A stretch of 63,690 nucleotides of DNA from positions 1 to 63,690 of the forward strand of contig JAIYDA010000124.1 of NCBI GenBank assembly GCA_027487735.1, written 5' to 3'. Below the pieces are notes generated by a model, which was not told the DNA's origin, ran no database searches, and saw only the letters and a list, made by a program, of their open reading frames with translations. Both the position numbers and the translations under genes were made by a program. Shown piece by piece: positions 37,860-45,981 of the stretch. How positions within the stretch are numbered: the stretch's first letter is position 1; each line of letters starts with the position of its first letter. This DNA is from Planctomycetaceae bacterium (GTDB taxonomy: Bacteria > Planctomycetota > Phycisphaerae > Phycisphaerales > UBA1924).

Positions 37860-39211
37860 CGCGTGCCTCCTGCGCTCTGTGGCACAAACAGCGACCGTGC
37901 AGCGTCCTTCGCTTTGCCCGCAAGCTCAGCGAGCAGGCTGCCGAGGAAGTTGGTCGTCAGGCCCGTCGCGCCCGCGTCGCTCTGCTCCAGCGTTGCGGGC
38001 GAGGCACGCAGGGCCGCACGCAGCGTCGGGTCGGCAGTGCTCAGGATCGCGGTCTCGGCGGGCGGCATGCCCGATGGTGCCATGCCGCACACCCACACCA
38101 GCCGCCCGCGCGGCAGTTGCGAGACATTCGCCGCTTGCGTGTGCTCGCTCGCCACCAGCAGCGCGAGCGTGTCGAGCATGCTGGGCACGCTGCCAAGCCC
38201 TCGGCAGAGGGGCACGAGCACATCGCCCGCTGCGTTCCGCACGCCCACCTCGTGCCCTTGCTCGAGCAGCCGCTCGCACACGCTGGCACCGATGGCGATC
38301 ACCTCTTCCATGCTCTCTGCCGCTGTGCTGTCGTCTGGTTGCTCGGAGCCTGCACGCACCGTGCTCGCGATGTCGAGCACCACCCAGGTGCGTTCGCCCG
38401 GTGGCGTGTTTGAGGCGCGCACGATGGGCGTGTTCGCCCGAGCCGTCGCTCGCCAGGCGATGCTGCGCGGGCTGTCCCCCGCCTGATACTCGCGCAGGGC
38501 GAAGAACTCTGTGCCCGTGCGGCTCTGCCTGCCCCCGCCCCGCTCATCGCCCGTTGGTGCTGCTGCGCCGATCGTCAGGGGCAACTGCACGCGCGCGGGG
38601 CGAATCGTCACGCCGTCCTGCTGCGCAAAGGTCACGCTCTTTCGCGTGAGCCCGAGTGGGAACGCGCTGCTGGCACGCATGGGCGTGAAGGCATATCGCC
38701 CACGCTTGCGCGGCACGATGGTGGCTTCTGCCGTCGCCTTGCCGCGCGGGCCCACCCGCGCCACGCTGGCGCGCACGCTGCCCAGCCCATCTTCGGCCGT
38801 GCCCTCAAAGCTCGCGCCGAGCGCGCTGGTGGCTTTGGGCAGCTCCTCGATGAGGAGCCCGCACACGGGAATCGCGCGGGCCTTGTTCTCCACGCTGTAT
38901 CGCACCACCGCACGCTCGCCCACGCGCATCGCGGCTGGCTGCTCGCGCGTGAGGCGAAGGCCCATCATGCCCCAGCCGCTGATGATGCCGCTGAGCAGCA
39001 TGCCCGCAACCGCTGCGCCGAAGACGACAAACAGCAGGTTGTTCTGCCCGTTGATGGCGCCGATGACGAGCACCAGCGTGGTGATGGCATACGCCGCACC
39101 CCCCGCACCGAAGTGGTATCGCCTTGCGATGACCACCGACGAGCCGAAAGGGGCGACGAGCTGCGTCCGCAGCCAGCGCTTCCAGAGTGGTGGGGTGGTG
39201 GTGGTCTGCAT
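37856..39211 (-). CDS. DUF58 domain protein
   Basis: A 451-aa membrane-anchored protein. Two hydrophobic segments near the N-terminus (AAYAITTLVLVIGAI and LLFVVFGAAVAGMLLSGII) are followed by a beta-rich region. The DUF58 signature GTEFFALREYQAGDSPRSIAWRATAR follows, then a VWA-like domain with VVLDIASTV. ATG 39211 is chosen; a GTG at 39244 in frame is possible. Its stop overlaps the transglutaminase start by four bases. The MoxR/DUF58/transglutaminase combination is widespread and thought to work on envelope proteins, though the biochemical role is not established. Confidence 0.88.
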   Translation of the reverse strand: MQTTTTPPLWKRWLRTQLVAPFGSSVVIARRYHFGAGGAAYAITTLVLVIGAINGQNNLLFVVFGAAVAGMLLSGIISGWGMMGLRLTREQPAAMRVGERAVVRYSVENKARAIPVCGLLIEELPKATSALGASFEGTAEDGLGSVRASVARVGPRGKATAEATIVPRKRGRYAFTPMRASSAFPLGLTRKSVTFAQQDGVTIRPARVQLPLTIGAAAPTGDERGGGRQSRTGTEFFALREYQAGDSPRSIAWRATARANTPIVRASNTPPGERTWVVLDIASTVRAGSEQPDDSTAAESMEEVIAIGASVCERLLEQGHEVGVRNAAGDVLVPLCRGLGSVPSMLDTLALLVASEHTQAANVSQLPRGRLVWVCGMAPSGMPPAETAILSTADPTLRAALRASPATLEQSDAGATGLTTNFLGSLLAELAGKAKDAARSLFVPQSAGGTR

Positions 39212-39299
39212 CGGGTGGCGCACGGGGCGGCGGAAGGCGGACACAGGGTTGTACGCTCCGTGCGGGGTGTGGGTTGGCGTGTCAACGTATGATTCCGCG

Positions 39300-39893
39300 A
39301 TGGCTCACGTCGGATTGCAATCAAACGCGGTCTTTGATCGCATGGAGGCTGCGGTGGAGCTTGTTCGCGCTCGCCTGGTGCGTGCCACGGCTGCCTTGCG
39401 CGCGGGCAACGTCCCGTACGCGGTGATTGGTGGGCACGCCGTCGCGGCGTGGGTGGCAACCGTGGATGTCGAGGCAGTTCGCAACACCAAGGACGTTGAT
39501 GTGCTCGTGGAGCGAGCCGACCTTCCCCGGTGCATCCAGGCGCTCGCGCAGGCGGGCTTCGTGCACCGTCATGCGGCAGGTCTGGATGTGTTTCTCGATG
39601 GTCCGACAGGCAGCCCGCGCTCCGGCGTGCACCTTGCGTTCGCGAACGAGACCGTCCGACCGGGGGAACCCCTGCCCAACCCCGCTGTTGAGGACGCCCG
39701 CGACTTTGGCGACATCCGCGTGCTCGAACTGCGAGCACTCGTGCAGATCAAACTCACCGCGTTTCGCGATAAGGACCGCACGCACCTGCGCGACCTGCTG
39801 GATGTCGGGCTCGTCGACGCTGGCTGGGTTGCGACGTTGCCACCGCCCCTCGGGGCCCGACTGCAATCGCTCATCGAGACCCCGAACGGCTAG
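39300..39893 (+). CDS. Nucleotidyltransferase-fold protein (AbiEii/MNT-like)
   Basis: A 197-aa protein with the minimal nucleotidyltransferase motif: the strand-loop YAVIGGHAVAAW and the acidic pair in TKDVDVLV, followed by a third acidic site in GVHLAF-type segments. The C-terminal part (ALVQIKLTAFRDKDRTHLRDLL) matches proteins in which a conserved lysine and KDxxHLxDL helix follow the fold, as in AbiEii toxins and aminoglycoside-type nucleotidyltransferase relatives. No antitoxin is adjacent, so a toxin role is not supported by context. ATG 39300 lies 55 bases from the DUF58 gap; convergent with the mutase gene. Substrate unknown. Confidence 0.7.
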   Translation: MAHVGLQSNAVFDRMEAAVELVRARLVRATAALRAGNVPYAVIGGHAVAAWVATVDVEAVRNTKDVDVLVERADLPRCIQALAQAGFVHRHAAGLDVFLDGPTGSPRSGVHLAFANETVRPGEPLPNPAVEDARDFGDIRVLELRALVQIKLTAFRDKDRTHLRDLLDVGLVDAGWVATLPPPLGARLQSLIETPNG

Positions 39894-39928
39894 CCCTGTC
39901 AGCGACGCTATCGGCGGCTTCATCGCGA

Positions 39929-41809
39929 CTACCACTCCGGCCCGCCGCTATACCTTCCGTACACATCCGCCATCGCCTGCACCATCTCCCCCAGCGTGCA
40001 GTTCGCCAGCGCGCCATCGATCAGTGCCGGCATCACGTTCGTCGGGTGCAGGCCAGCCGCGTTCTTGTCGCCCTGCACGCTCAGCTCGCGCGGCATGCCG
40101 GGCAGGTCGTGCTGCAGCACAATCGCCTTGCCGCGGCAGGCATCGCGGATGTTGTCCAGGGCCTTGGCAACCTTGCTCGCGTCGCGCTTTGCCTTGAAGG
40201 CCCGCAGCCGCTCCACCTGCCGCACCTCGACCTCGTGCGGAATCATCAGGATGTCGATCGGGCGCTTCTCGTCGCTCTCGGTGTAGGCGTTCAGCCCCAC
40301 GATGATGCGGTCCCCCGCCTCGCACTCTTCGCTGTATCGGTAGCTCGCCTCGGCGATGCTGCGCCGGAAGTAACCCTTGTTGATGCCCGAGATCGCCGAG
40401 CGACCAAAGCTGGTGCGGCGCTCGTACGCGCGGTGCCTTGTCAGATCGCTCACGTGCGGAGCCTTGCCCGGCGTGCTCGTCTTCCAATCGGTATAGCTGC
40501 CCATGCGGTCGATCTCATCGATCAGGTCCAGGGCTTCCTGCTCCATCTTGTCGGTCAGGGTTTCAACAAACCAGCTGCCTCCCAGCGGGTCGGTCACGCG
40601 CGTCACGCCCGTCTCGTGCGCCAGAATCTGCTGCGTGCGGAGCGCGACGGTCACGGCTTGCTCGGTGGGCAGGCCCAGGGTTTCGTCCATGCTGTCGGTG
40701 TGCAGGCTCTGGCAGCCTCCCAGCACAGCAGCCATCGCCTGATAGGCAACACGCACGATGTTGTTGAGCGGCTGCTGCTCGGTCAGGCTGCAACCCGCGG
40801 TCTGCACGTGGGTGCGCATGAAGAGGCTGCGCTCGCTCTTGGCCCCATAGCGCTGCCGCATCACGCGCGCCCAGATGCGCCGGGCGGCCCGCAGCTTGCA
40901 GACCTCTTCAAAGAACTCGTTGTGGCTGTTGAAGAAGAACGAAAGGCGCGGCGCGAACTCGTCCAGGTCCATCCCGCGTTCCATGCACGCCTCGACGTAC
41001 TCCATGCCGTCGCGCAAGGTGAAGGCGAGCTCCTGCGGGCCCGTGCTGCCCGCCTCGCGGATGTGGTAGCCGCTGATGCTCACGCTGTTCCAGCGCTGCA
41101 CGAACTTGCTCTGGAACTCGATGGTGTCGACCACGAGCTTGACGCTGGGCTCGGGCGGATAGATGAACTCGTTCTGGCTGTGGAACTCTTTCAGAATGTC
41201 GTTCTGCAGCGTCCCGCCCAGCGTGTTCCACGCGATGTTGCGCTGCAAGGCCATGCCCAGATACATCGCCCAGATCACGGCAGCGGGCCCGTTGATCGTC
41301 TGGCTCACTGTCACGTTGCCCACCGGAATGTCGGCGTAGAGCCTGTGCATGTCCTCGATGGTGTCGATCGCAACGCCGCACTTGCCCACCTCGCCCGCAC
41401 ACAGCTCATCGTCGCTGTCGCGCCCCATGAGCGTGGGCAGGTCGAAGGCGGTGCTCAGGCCCGTGTTCGCGCTCGTGCCCTTCGCGGCACCGAGCAAATA
41501 CTTGAATCGCTGGTTGGTGTCCTCCGCGCTGCCAAAGCCCGCGAACTGACGCATCGTCCAAAGCCGCGTGCGATACCCCTGCGGAAAGAGGCCTCGCGTG
41601 AAGGGATATTGCCCTGCGGGGGGCAGGTCGCGATCGAGGTTGCGCAGGCTTTCGGGCTCAACAAAGGCCTGCTGCACGGGCCCATACGTCGGGTCGAGCA
41701 CGATGCCGCTGATGCTCACGCTGTGCGGATCAATCGCGGGCGTGCTGGGGGAGAGCGTGGTCGTCAGCGTGCTGGTGGAATGCTGGGAGGGCGTGCCTTG
41801 CTTGCTCAT
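39929..41809 (-). CDS. Coenzyme B12-dependent acyl-CoA mutase, isobutyryl-CoA type (large subunit)
   Basis: A 626-aa catalytic subunit of the methylmalonyl-CoA mutase superfamily, with WTMRQFAGFG, PTLMGRDSDD, GEVGKCGVAID, LQNDILKEF, SISGYHIREAG and QSLHTDSMDE. Two substrate-defining positions differ from methylmalonyl-CoA mutase: Tyr is Phe89 (RQF for RQY) and the carboxylate-binding Arg is Gln212 (FHSQN for MVRN). This Phe/Gln pair is the signature of isobutyryl-CoA mutase, which interconverts isobutyryl- and n-butyryl-CoA. His249 (SGYH) is kept. There is no C-terminal cobalamin-binding domain (DxHxxG), so a separate small subunit is needed; none is in the window. A Ser/Thr-rich N-terminus precedes the domain. 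The exact substrate remains open. Confidence 0.85.
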   Translation of the reverse strand: MSKQGTPSQHSTSTLTTTLSPSTPAIDPHSVSISGIVLDPTYGPVQQAFVEPESLRNLDRDLPPAGQYPFTRGLFPQGYRTRLWTMRQFAGFGSAEDTNQRFKYLLGAAKGTSANTGLSTAFDLPTLMGRDSDDELCAGEVGKCGVAIDTIEDMHRLYADIPVGNVTVSQTINGPAAVIWAMYLGMALQRNIAWNTLGGTLQNDILKEFHSQNEFIYPPEPSVKLVVDTIEFQSKFVQRWNSVSISGYHIREAGSTGPQELAFTLRDGMEYVEACMERGMDLDEFAPRLSFFFNSHNEFFEEVCKLRAARRIWARVMRQRYGAKSERSLFMRTHVQTAGCSLTEQQPLNNIVRVAYQAMAAVLGGCQSLHTDSMDETLGLPTEQAVTVALRTQQILAHETGVTRVTDPLGGSWFVETLTDKMEQEALDLIDEIDRMGSYTDWKTSTPGKAPHVSDLTRHRAYERRTSFGRSAISGINKGYFRRSIAEASYRYSEECEAGDRIIVGLNAYTESDEKRPIDILMIPHEVEVRQVERLRAFKAKRDASKVAKALDNIRDACRGKAIVLQHDLPGMPRELSVQGDKNAAGLHPTNVMPALIDGALANCTLGEMVQAMADVYGRYSGGPEW

Positions 41810-41874
41810 GCCAAATGATACGGGCGAAGCTGCCGCTGGCTCGGACAGGGCGGGTCACCCCAGCCCGAAAAAAC

Positions 41875-42774
41875 TCACCGCTTCACCGCCACCAGCTCAT
41901 ACACAGGCGGCAACTGGATGAAGCTGCCTGGGTCGTTGCTCGCCTCGTGCCAGGCAGCGAAGAACTTATCCGAGTCATCTTGCGAGATGAAGCCCGTCTC
42001 CACCAGCTTGTGCACGAAGTTCGCAAAGAAGCTCGTGGGCCAGTGCCACAGCGTGGTGCCCGGGCGCGCGATCCGCTGCACCACGTCCAGATGCGTCACG
42101 TCGAAGCCCTGCTTCGCGAGGATGCTGGGCAGCTTGCCCATCACGTCGGTGTCGCCACCCCGGCTGCGCCAGCTTGCGGCGACGGCGTTGATGACCTTGC
42201 TGAAGGCCTCGCGCCGCGGCGCGAGCGTCATGCAGCGCTCGTAGTTGAAGTAGTCTTGCACCACGAGCTTGCCGCCCGTCTTGAGCAAAGGCGCAAGGCT
42301 GCGCACCACCGCCTCGGGGTCGTTCACGAAGCAGAAGGTCCAGCGGGCGTAGGCCACGTCGATGGTGCCCTTGCCGTCCGGGCCCTTGCCGTCCTCGATG
42401 CATTCGTTCAGTTGCTGCACATCGCCCAGCACGCGGTTGATGTTCTGGAGGCCCCGGCTGCTGGCGTGGTCGCGAAGCTGCTTGAGAAACGCCGCGCTCT
42501 CGTCAACAGCAATCACCCGCCCGCCCTGGCCCACGATCTGCGCGAGGTCGATGGCGGCATGCCCGGGCCCGCAGCCCAAATCGAGCACCACGTGCCCGGG
42601 CTGAATGCCCGCAAGCTCCCACAGGCGATGGGTGTGCCCGCTCCAGAGGCGGTGCTGCAAGCCCAGTCGCTGGGCCTCGTCCAGCCCCGTGCCAAGCACG
42701 TAGGCGTGCGCGTCGCTGCTCTGCGCAGGCGGGATGGAGGGCTTGGGGAGGTTGTGCAAAGTGCTCGAACTCAT
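41875..42774 (-). CDS. Class I SAM-dependent methyltransferase
   Basis: A 299-aa methyltransferase. The SAM site is complete: motif I VLDLGCGPGHAAIDLA, an acidic VIAVDES at the end of strand 2, and GTIDVAYARWTFCFVNDPE as the post-II region. The UbiE-like fold is followed by a lid with TTLWHWPTSFFANFV. ATG 42774 starts the family-like sequence; the longer frame to 43071 runs back through the divergent promoter region and is unlikely. Possible substrates are small molecules or lipids; none is indicated. Next to the acyl-CoA mutase on the same strand but separated by 65 bases. Confidence 0.82.
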   Translation of the reverse strand: MSSSTLHNLPKPSIPPAQSSDAHAYVLGTGLDEAQRLGLQHRLWSGHTHRLWELAGIQPGHVVLDLGCGPGHAAIDLAQIVGQGGRVIAVDESAAFLKQLRDHASSRGLQNINRVLGDVQQLNECIEDGKGPDGKGTIDVAYARWTFCFVNDPEAVVRSLAPLLKTGGKLVVQDYFNYERCMTLAPRREAFSKVINAVAASWRSRGGDTDVMGKLPSILAKQGFDVTHLDVVQRIARPGTTLWHWPTSFFANFVHKLVETGFISQDDSDKFFAAWHEASNDPGSFIQLPPVYELVAVKR

Positions 42775-42862
42775 GGGGATCGACCTTAGGGAGCGAGGCG
42801 TGCATGGACGAGTTCCGCCATCCTTGGCAACTGTGCTCGCCACACGCGCTCGCTCTGCATGC

Positions 42863-43025
42863 GCTTCGTGCAATATTCGCATTGGGTTCACACGATCTGC
42901 ACGAATATTCCCAACTCCATGCGTGATAACGCGCGGCGCGGGGTGGCGCATGCGGCGTGCGCGCGCTAAACTCCGGACATTCCGCACAACCGTGCGCACA
43001 ATCGCTCCGCACGGATGTGCGCACA
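42863..43025. promoter_or_regulatory. Divergent control region with palindromes
   Basis: Between the methyltransferase and MFS genes. Symmetric words include the inverted pair TTCGTGCA (42865-42872) / TGCACGAA (42898-42905), the palindrome GTGCGCAC (42992-42999) and the perfect 10-bp palindrome TGTGCGCACA (43016-43025). They could be operator sites; no regulator is adjacent. Confidence 0.35.
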
Positions 43026-43043
43026 GATGTTCGCGCTCCCACG

Positions 43044-44474
43044 GTGCATCCGCTGAACACGCCCGCCTCAACTCCCGCTTCAGAGATATCTCGCAGCATC
43101 GCCACGCGCGCCCAGGGGGTGCTCGCCCGCGTTGCCCTGCTGGGGTTTCCGCCTGCGCTGCTGTCGCACTATCCGCCCGCGATTCGTCCGCTCATCGCCC
43201 TCGAGGGGACCGGCGCCCTGCTGCTCACCGTCGCCCGCGCCACGATCGAGGGCTCGATCCTCGCGGTCTTTGCCAAGCACGCCTTCACGGGTCACGTGGG
43301 CAGTTGGCAGCTCAATCTGCTCGTGGGCCTCATCGGCGCCGCGGCGGAGCTGGCAAACATCCTGAGCTTCTTCTGGAGCGGGCTGAGCCAGGGCAAGTCG
43401 AAGAAGCCGCTCATCGCGGGCATGCTCTGCATGATGATGCTCTGCGCTTTGCTCATCGCGGCGATCCCATCGGGACGCGATGCGGGACCGCTGGGGTTGT
43501 GGCTCCTGCTGGGCATCGCGCTCGTCGGGCGAGTCTGCTGGTCGGGATACATCACGCTGCGACCCACCATCTGGCGCGCGAACTACCCCGCGAGCTCGCG
43601 CGTGCGCATCGTGGGGCTGGTCAGCGGCATCGAGGTGCTGGTCATCGCGATCGTCGGCGCGGGCATGAGCTTCTTGATGGACAAGAACGCCGATGCCTTT
43701 CGCGTCATCCTGCCCCTCGCGGCGATGGTGGGGCTGCTGGGGGTGCTGTGCATCACGCGCCTGCCCATTCGCAAGGAGGCGTCGCTCATCGCGGGCGAGC
43801 GCAGCCACAAGGACGCAGCGATGAAGCCCTGGCAGGGTCCGCTCGTGGTGCTGCGCGTGCTGAAGGCCGACCGCTGGTATGCCCAGTTCATGCTCTGGAT
43901 GTTCGTGCTGGGGTTCGCGAATCTCATGGTGACGCCCACGCTGGTCATCAGCCTGAAGGAGGAGCTCGCCTTCACGCAGTTTCAGAGCGTGATGGTCGTT
44001 TCGAGCGTGCCGCTGCTGGTCACGGTGCTCAGCATCCCGCTCTGGCGCGCGTTCCTCGATCGCTCGCACGTCGTGCACTTCCGCGCGATCCACGGCTGGG
44101 TGTTTGTGCTCGCCAGCGTGTTCTACACCATCGGCGCAATCACCGACGACGCGCCGTGGTACTTCGTTGGCGCCGCCTGCATGGGCGTTGGCTTTGGGGG
44201 CGGCAGCATGGCCTGGAACCTCGGCCACGTGGACTTTGCCCGCCCCAGCGAGACCAGCCGCTACATGGCGACGCACGTGACGCTCAACGGCATCCGCGGG
44301 CTCATCGCGCCGATCTTCGTCACCACCAGCTACGAGGCCCTGAAGGCTGCGGGCAAGGACGCGCACCTGTGGGTGCAGGTTGCGGGGCTGATGCTGAGCG
44401 TGGTGGGGGCGCTGGGGTTTGTGCACCTGCGATGGCGCATGGGCACCTTGGCAGCGCAGAAGGGCCCGCGATAA
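43044..44474 (+). CDS. MFS-like membrane transporter
   Basis: A 476-aa polytopic membrane protein with about 11-12 hydrophobic segments in two halves, the arrangement of the major facilitator superfamily. Loop sequences such as LPIRKEASLIAGERSHKD (central cytoplasmic loop) and a second half starting WYAQFMLWMFVLGFANLM fit. GTG 43044 is used because it follows the palindromic region; GTG 42957 in frame would add 29 polar residues and overlap the palindromes. No substrate-specific motif was recognised. The C-terminus ends at the mnmA gene, which is convergent. Confidence 0.75.
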   Translation: MHPLNTPASTPASEISRSIATRAQGVLARVALLGFPPALLSHYPPAIRPLIALEGTGALLLTVARATIEGSILAVFAKHAFTGHVGSWQLNLLVGLIGAAAELANILSFFWSGLSQGKSKKPLIAGMLCMMMLCALLIAAIPSGRDAGPLGLWLLLGIALVGRVCWSGYITLRPTIWRANYPASSRVRIVGLVSGIEVLVIAIVGAGMSFLMDKNADAFRVILPLAAMVGLLGVLCITRLPIRKEASLIAGERSHKDAAMKPWQGPLVVLRVLKADRWYAQFMLWMFVLGFANLMVTPTLVISLKEELAFTQFQSVMVVSSVPLLVTVLSIPLWRAFLDRSHVVHFRAIHGWVFVLASVFYTIGAITDDAPWYFVGAACMGVGFGGGSMAWNLGHVDFARPSETSRYMATHVTLNGIRGLIAPIFVTTSYEALKAAGKDAHLWVQVAGLMLSVVGALGFVHLRWRMGTLAAQKGPR

Positions 44475-44494
44475 GCGACGCGGTGGTGGGTGCG

Positions 44495-45757
44495 TCACTC
44501 CATCGCGCGGGCGATCCACCCACCCGCGAGCACCACGTCGGGCGATTCCTCCGCATAGAGCACCACCGCTTGCCCCGGCGCCACCGCGGTCTGCGGCTCA
44601 TCAAACACCACGCCAAAGCTGCCCACGCGCCCGCTGGGGCTCGGCGCGCTCTCGTCGGGAGGCACCACGCGGGCCGAAGCGCGCGCGGGGGGCGTGTTGT
44701 AGCGATACTTCGCAAAGACGCGGATCTCGCCTGCGGGGGGCTCGCAAAGCCAGTTTGCCTCGTGCGCCACGCACTGCGTGCTGCGCAGCAGCGAGCCATC
44801 GCCCACCACCACCGTGTTGGTCGCAGCGTCCTTGCTCGTGACATATACGCGATCGCCCAGCGCCACGCCCAGGCCCCGGCGCTGACCGATCGTGAAGTGG
44901 TGCTGCCCCTGGTGCGTGCCCAGCACGTTGCCCTGGGCATCGACGATTGCGCCTTCCCGCCTCAGCTCGGGTCGCACGCGCTCCACCAGCCCCGCGTAGT
45001 CGTTGTCGGGCACAAAGCAGATCTCCTGGCTGTCGGGCTTGTCGAACACGGGCAAGCCAAACTCACGGGCAAGCTCGCGGATCTGCGTCTTGTGCATGTG
45101 TCCGATGGGGAGCATCATCTTGCCAAGCTGCGCACGCGGCACGCCAAACAGCACGTAGCTCTGGTCCTTGCTGGCATCCACGCCCCGGAGCAACGCGGGC
45201 GCGCCCGCATGCTCTCCGATGCGGGCGTAGTGCCCGCTCGCGACAAACTCCGCGCCGATCTGCTGGGCATACTCGTGCAGCTTGCCGAACTTCAGCCAGT
45301 CGTTGCAGCGCACGCAGGGGTTGGGCGTGCGCCCCTGCGCATACTCATCGACGAAGTAGTTGATGATGCGTCCAAAGTCCTTCTTGAAGTTGCACACATA
45401 AAAGGGCACGCCAAGCTGCCCCGCCACCACGCGGGCGTCGTTCGCGTCGTTGATGCTGCAGCACCCCTGGTGCCCGATCTTGGGCTGCGCTTGCAACGTG
45501 CCCTTTGCGCCGGCCCCGAATACGCCAGCCCCCCCACGCGCCTGGGCCAACGACACGCGCTTCTCGCTGCTCGCTTGCAAAGCAACCGCGTGTTCTGCTT
45601 CCGCAGGCGTCATCAGCGTGTCGAGCGTCTCGCCCGGCGAACCCAAACGCATGAAACACCCGACCACGTCGTACCCCTCGCGCAGCAGCAACGCCGCAGC
45701 AACGGAGGAATCGACGCCGCCGCTCATGGCGACGAGGACTTTGGGGCGAGAGGGCAT
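44495..45757 (-). CDS. mnmA: tRNA-specific 2-thiouridylase
   Basis: A 420-aa enzyme that thiolates U34 of tRNA-Lys, -Glu and -Gln with ATP. The PP-loop is MSGGVDSSVAA, the nucleophilic Cys is in TPNPCVRCN and the persulfide Cys in DSQEICFV. It is about 50 residues longer than E. coli MnmA (about 368) because residues about 41-97, between CFMRLGS and GCCSINDANDA, contain an Ala/Gly-rich insert; a second small insert lies near residues 365-385. Both are in surface loops. It is convergent with the MFS gene and preceded by a palindromic spacer. Confidence 0.95.
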   Translation of the reverse strand: MPSRPKVLVAMSGGVDSSVAAALLLREGYDVVGCFMRLGSPGETLDTLMTPAEAEHAVALQASSEKRVSLAQARGGAGVFGAGAKGTLQAQPKIGHQGCCSINDANDARVVAGQLGVPFYVCNFKKDFGRIINYFVDEYAQGRTPNPCVRCNDWLKFGKLHEYAQQIGAEFVASGHYARIGEHAGAPALLRGVDASKDQSYVLFGVPRAQLGKMMLPIGHMHKTQIRELAREFGLPVFDKPDSQEICFVPDNDYAGLVERVRPELRREGAIVDAQGNVLGTHQGQHHFTIGQRRGLGVALGDRVYVTSKDAATNTVVVGDGSLLRSTQCVAHEANWLCEPPAGEIRVFAKYRYNTPPARASARVVPPDESAPSPSGRVGSFGVVFDEPQTAVAPGQAVVLYAEESPDVVLAGGWIARAME

Positions 45758-45880
45758 GTCAGAAGAATACGGAGACGGGGAAACGAATGTGTGAAGCGGG
45801 CCGGATGGCTCGCGTCTCCGACCCTAGCGTCGGGGCGGGGTGACGACGGGCATGACGCTGGAATCCGATTCTGCGGGCGT

Positions 45881-45973
45881 TTTCAAATGGTCAAATTCTC
45901 AAATGGTCAAAAAGAGCCTTCGCCCGCTTTGCCCCCTTAGCCCATTTGAGAGTTTGACTATTTGACCATTTTG
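45881..45973. repeat. AT-rich inverted arrays of a TCAAATGG-like unit
   Basis: The left arm 45881-45910 contains CAAATGGTCAAATTCTCAAATGGTC; the right arm 45942-45973 is its imperfect inverse (CATTTGAGAGTTTGACTATTTGACC). The arms can pair with one bulge around a loop of about 30 bases. It lies immediately 3' of the PIG-L gene (stop 45982) and stands out as AT-rich in a GC-rich genome. Confidence 0.85.
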
Positions 45974-45981
45974 CCCCCCCC

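Noticed and set aside
39300-39893. AbiE-type toxin-antitoxin or abortive-infection system
   Set aside because: The nucleotidyltransferase fold is there, but no AbiEi-like antitoxin or any small partner gene is adjacent; the flanking genes are DUF58 and the mutase.
42734-45940. 1068-codon plus-strand open frame
   Set aside because: It is the shadow of the MFS and mnmA genes; low-complexity Arg/Ala/His composition, no motif.
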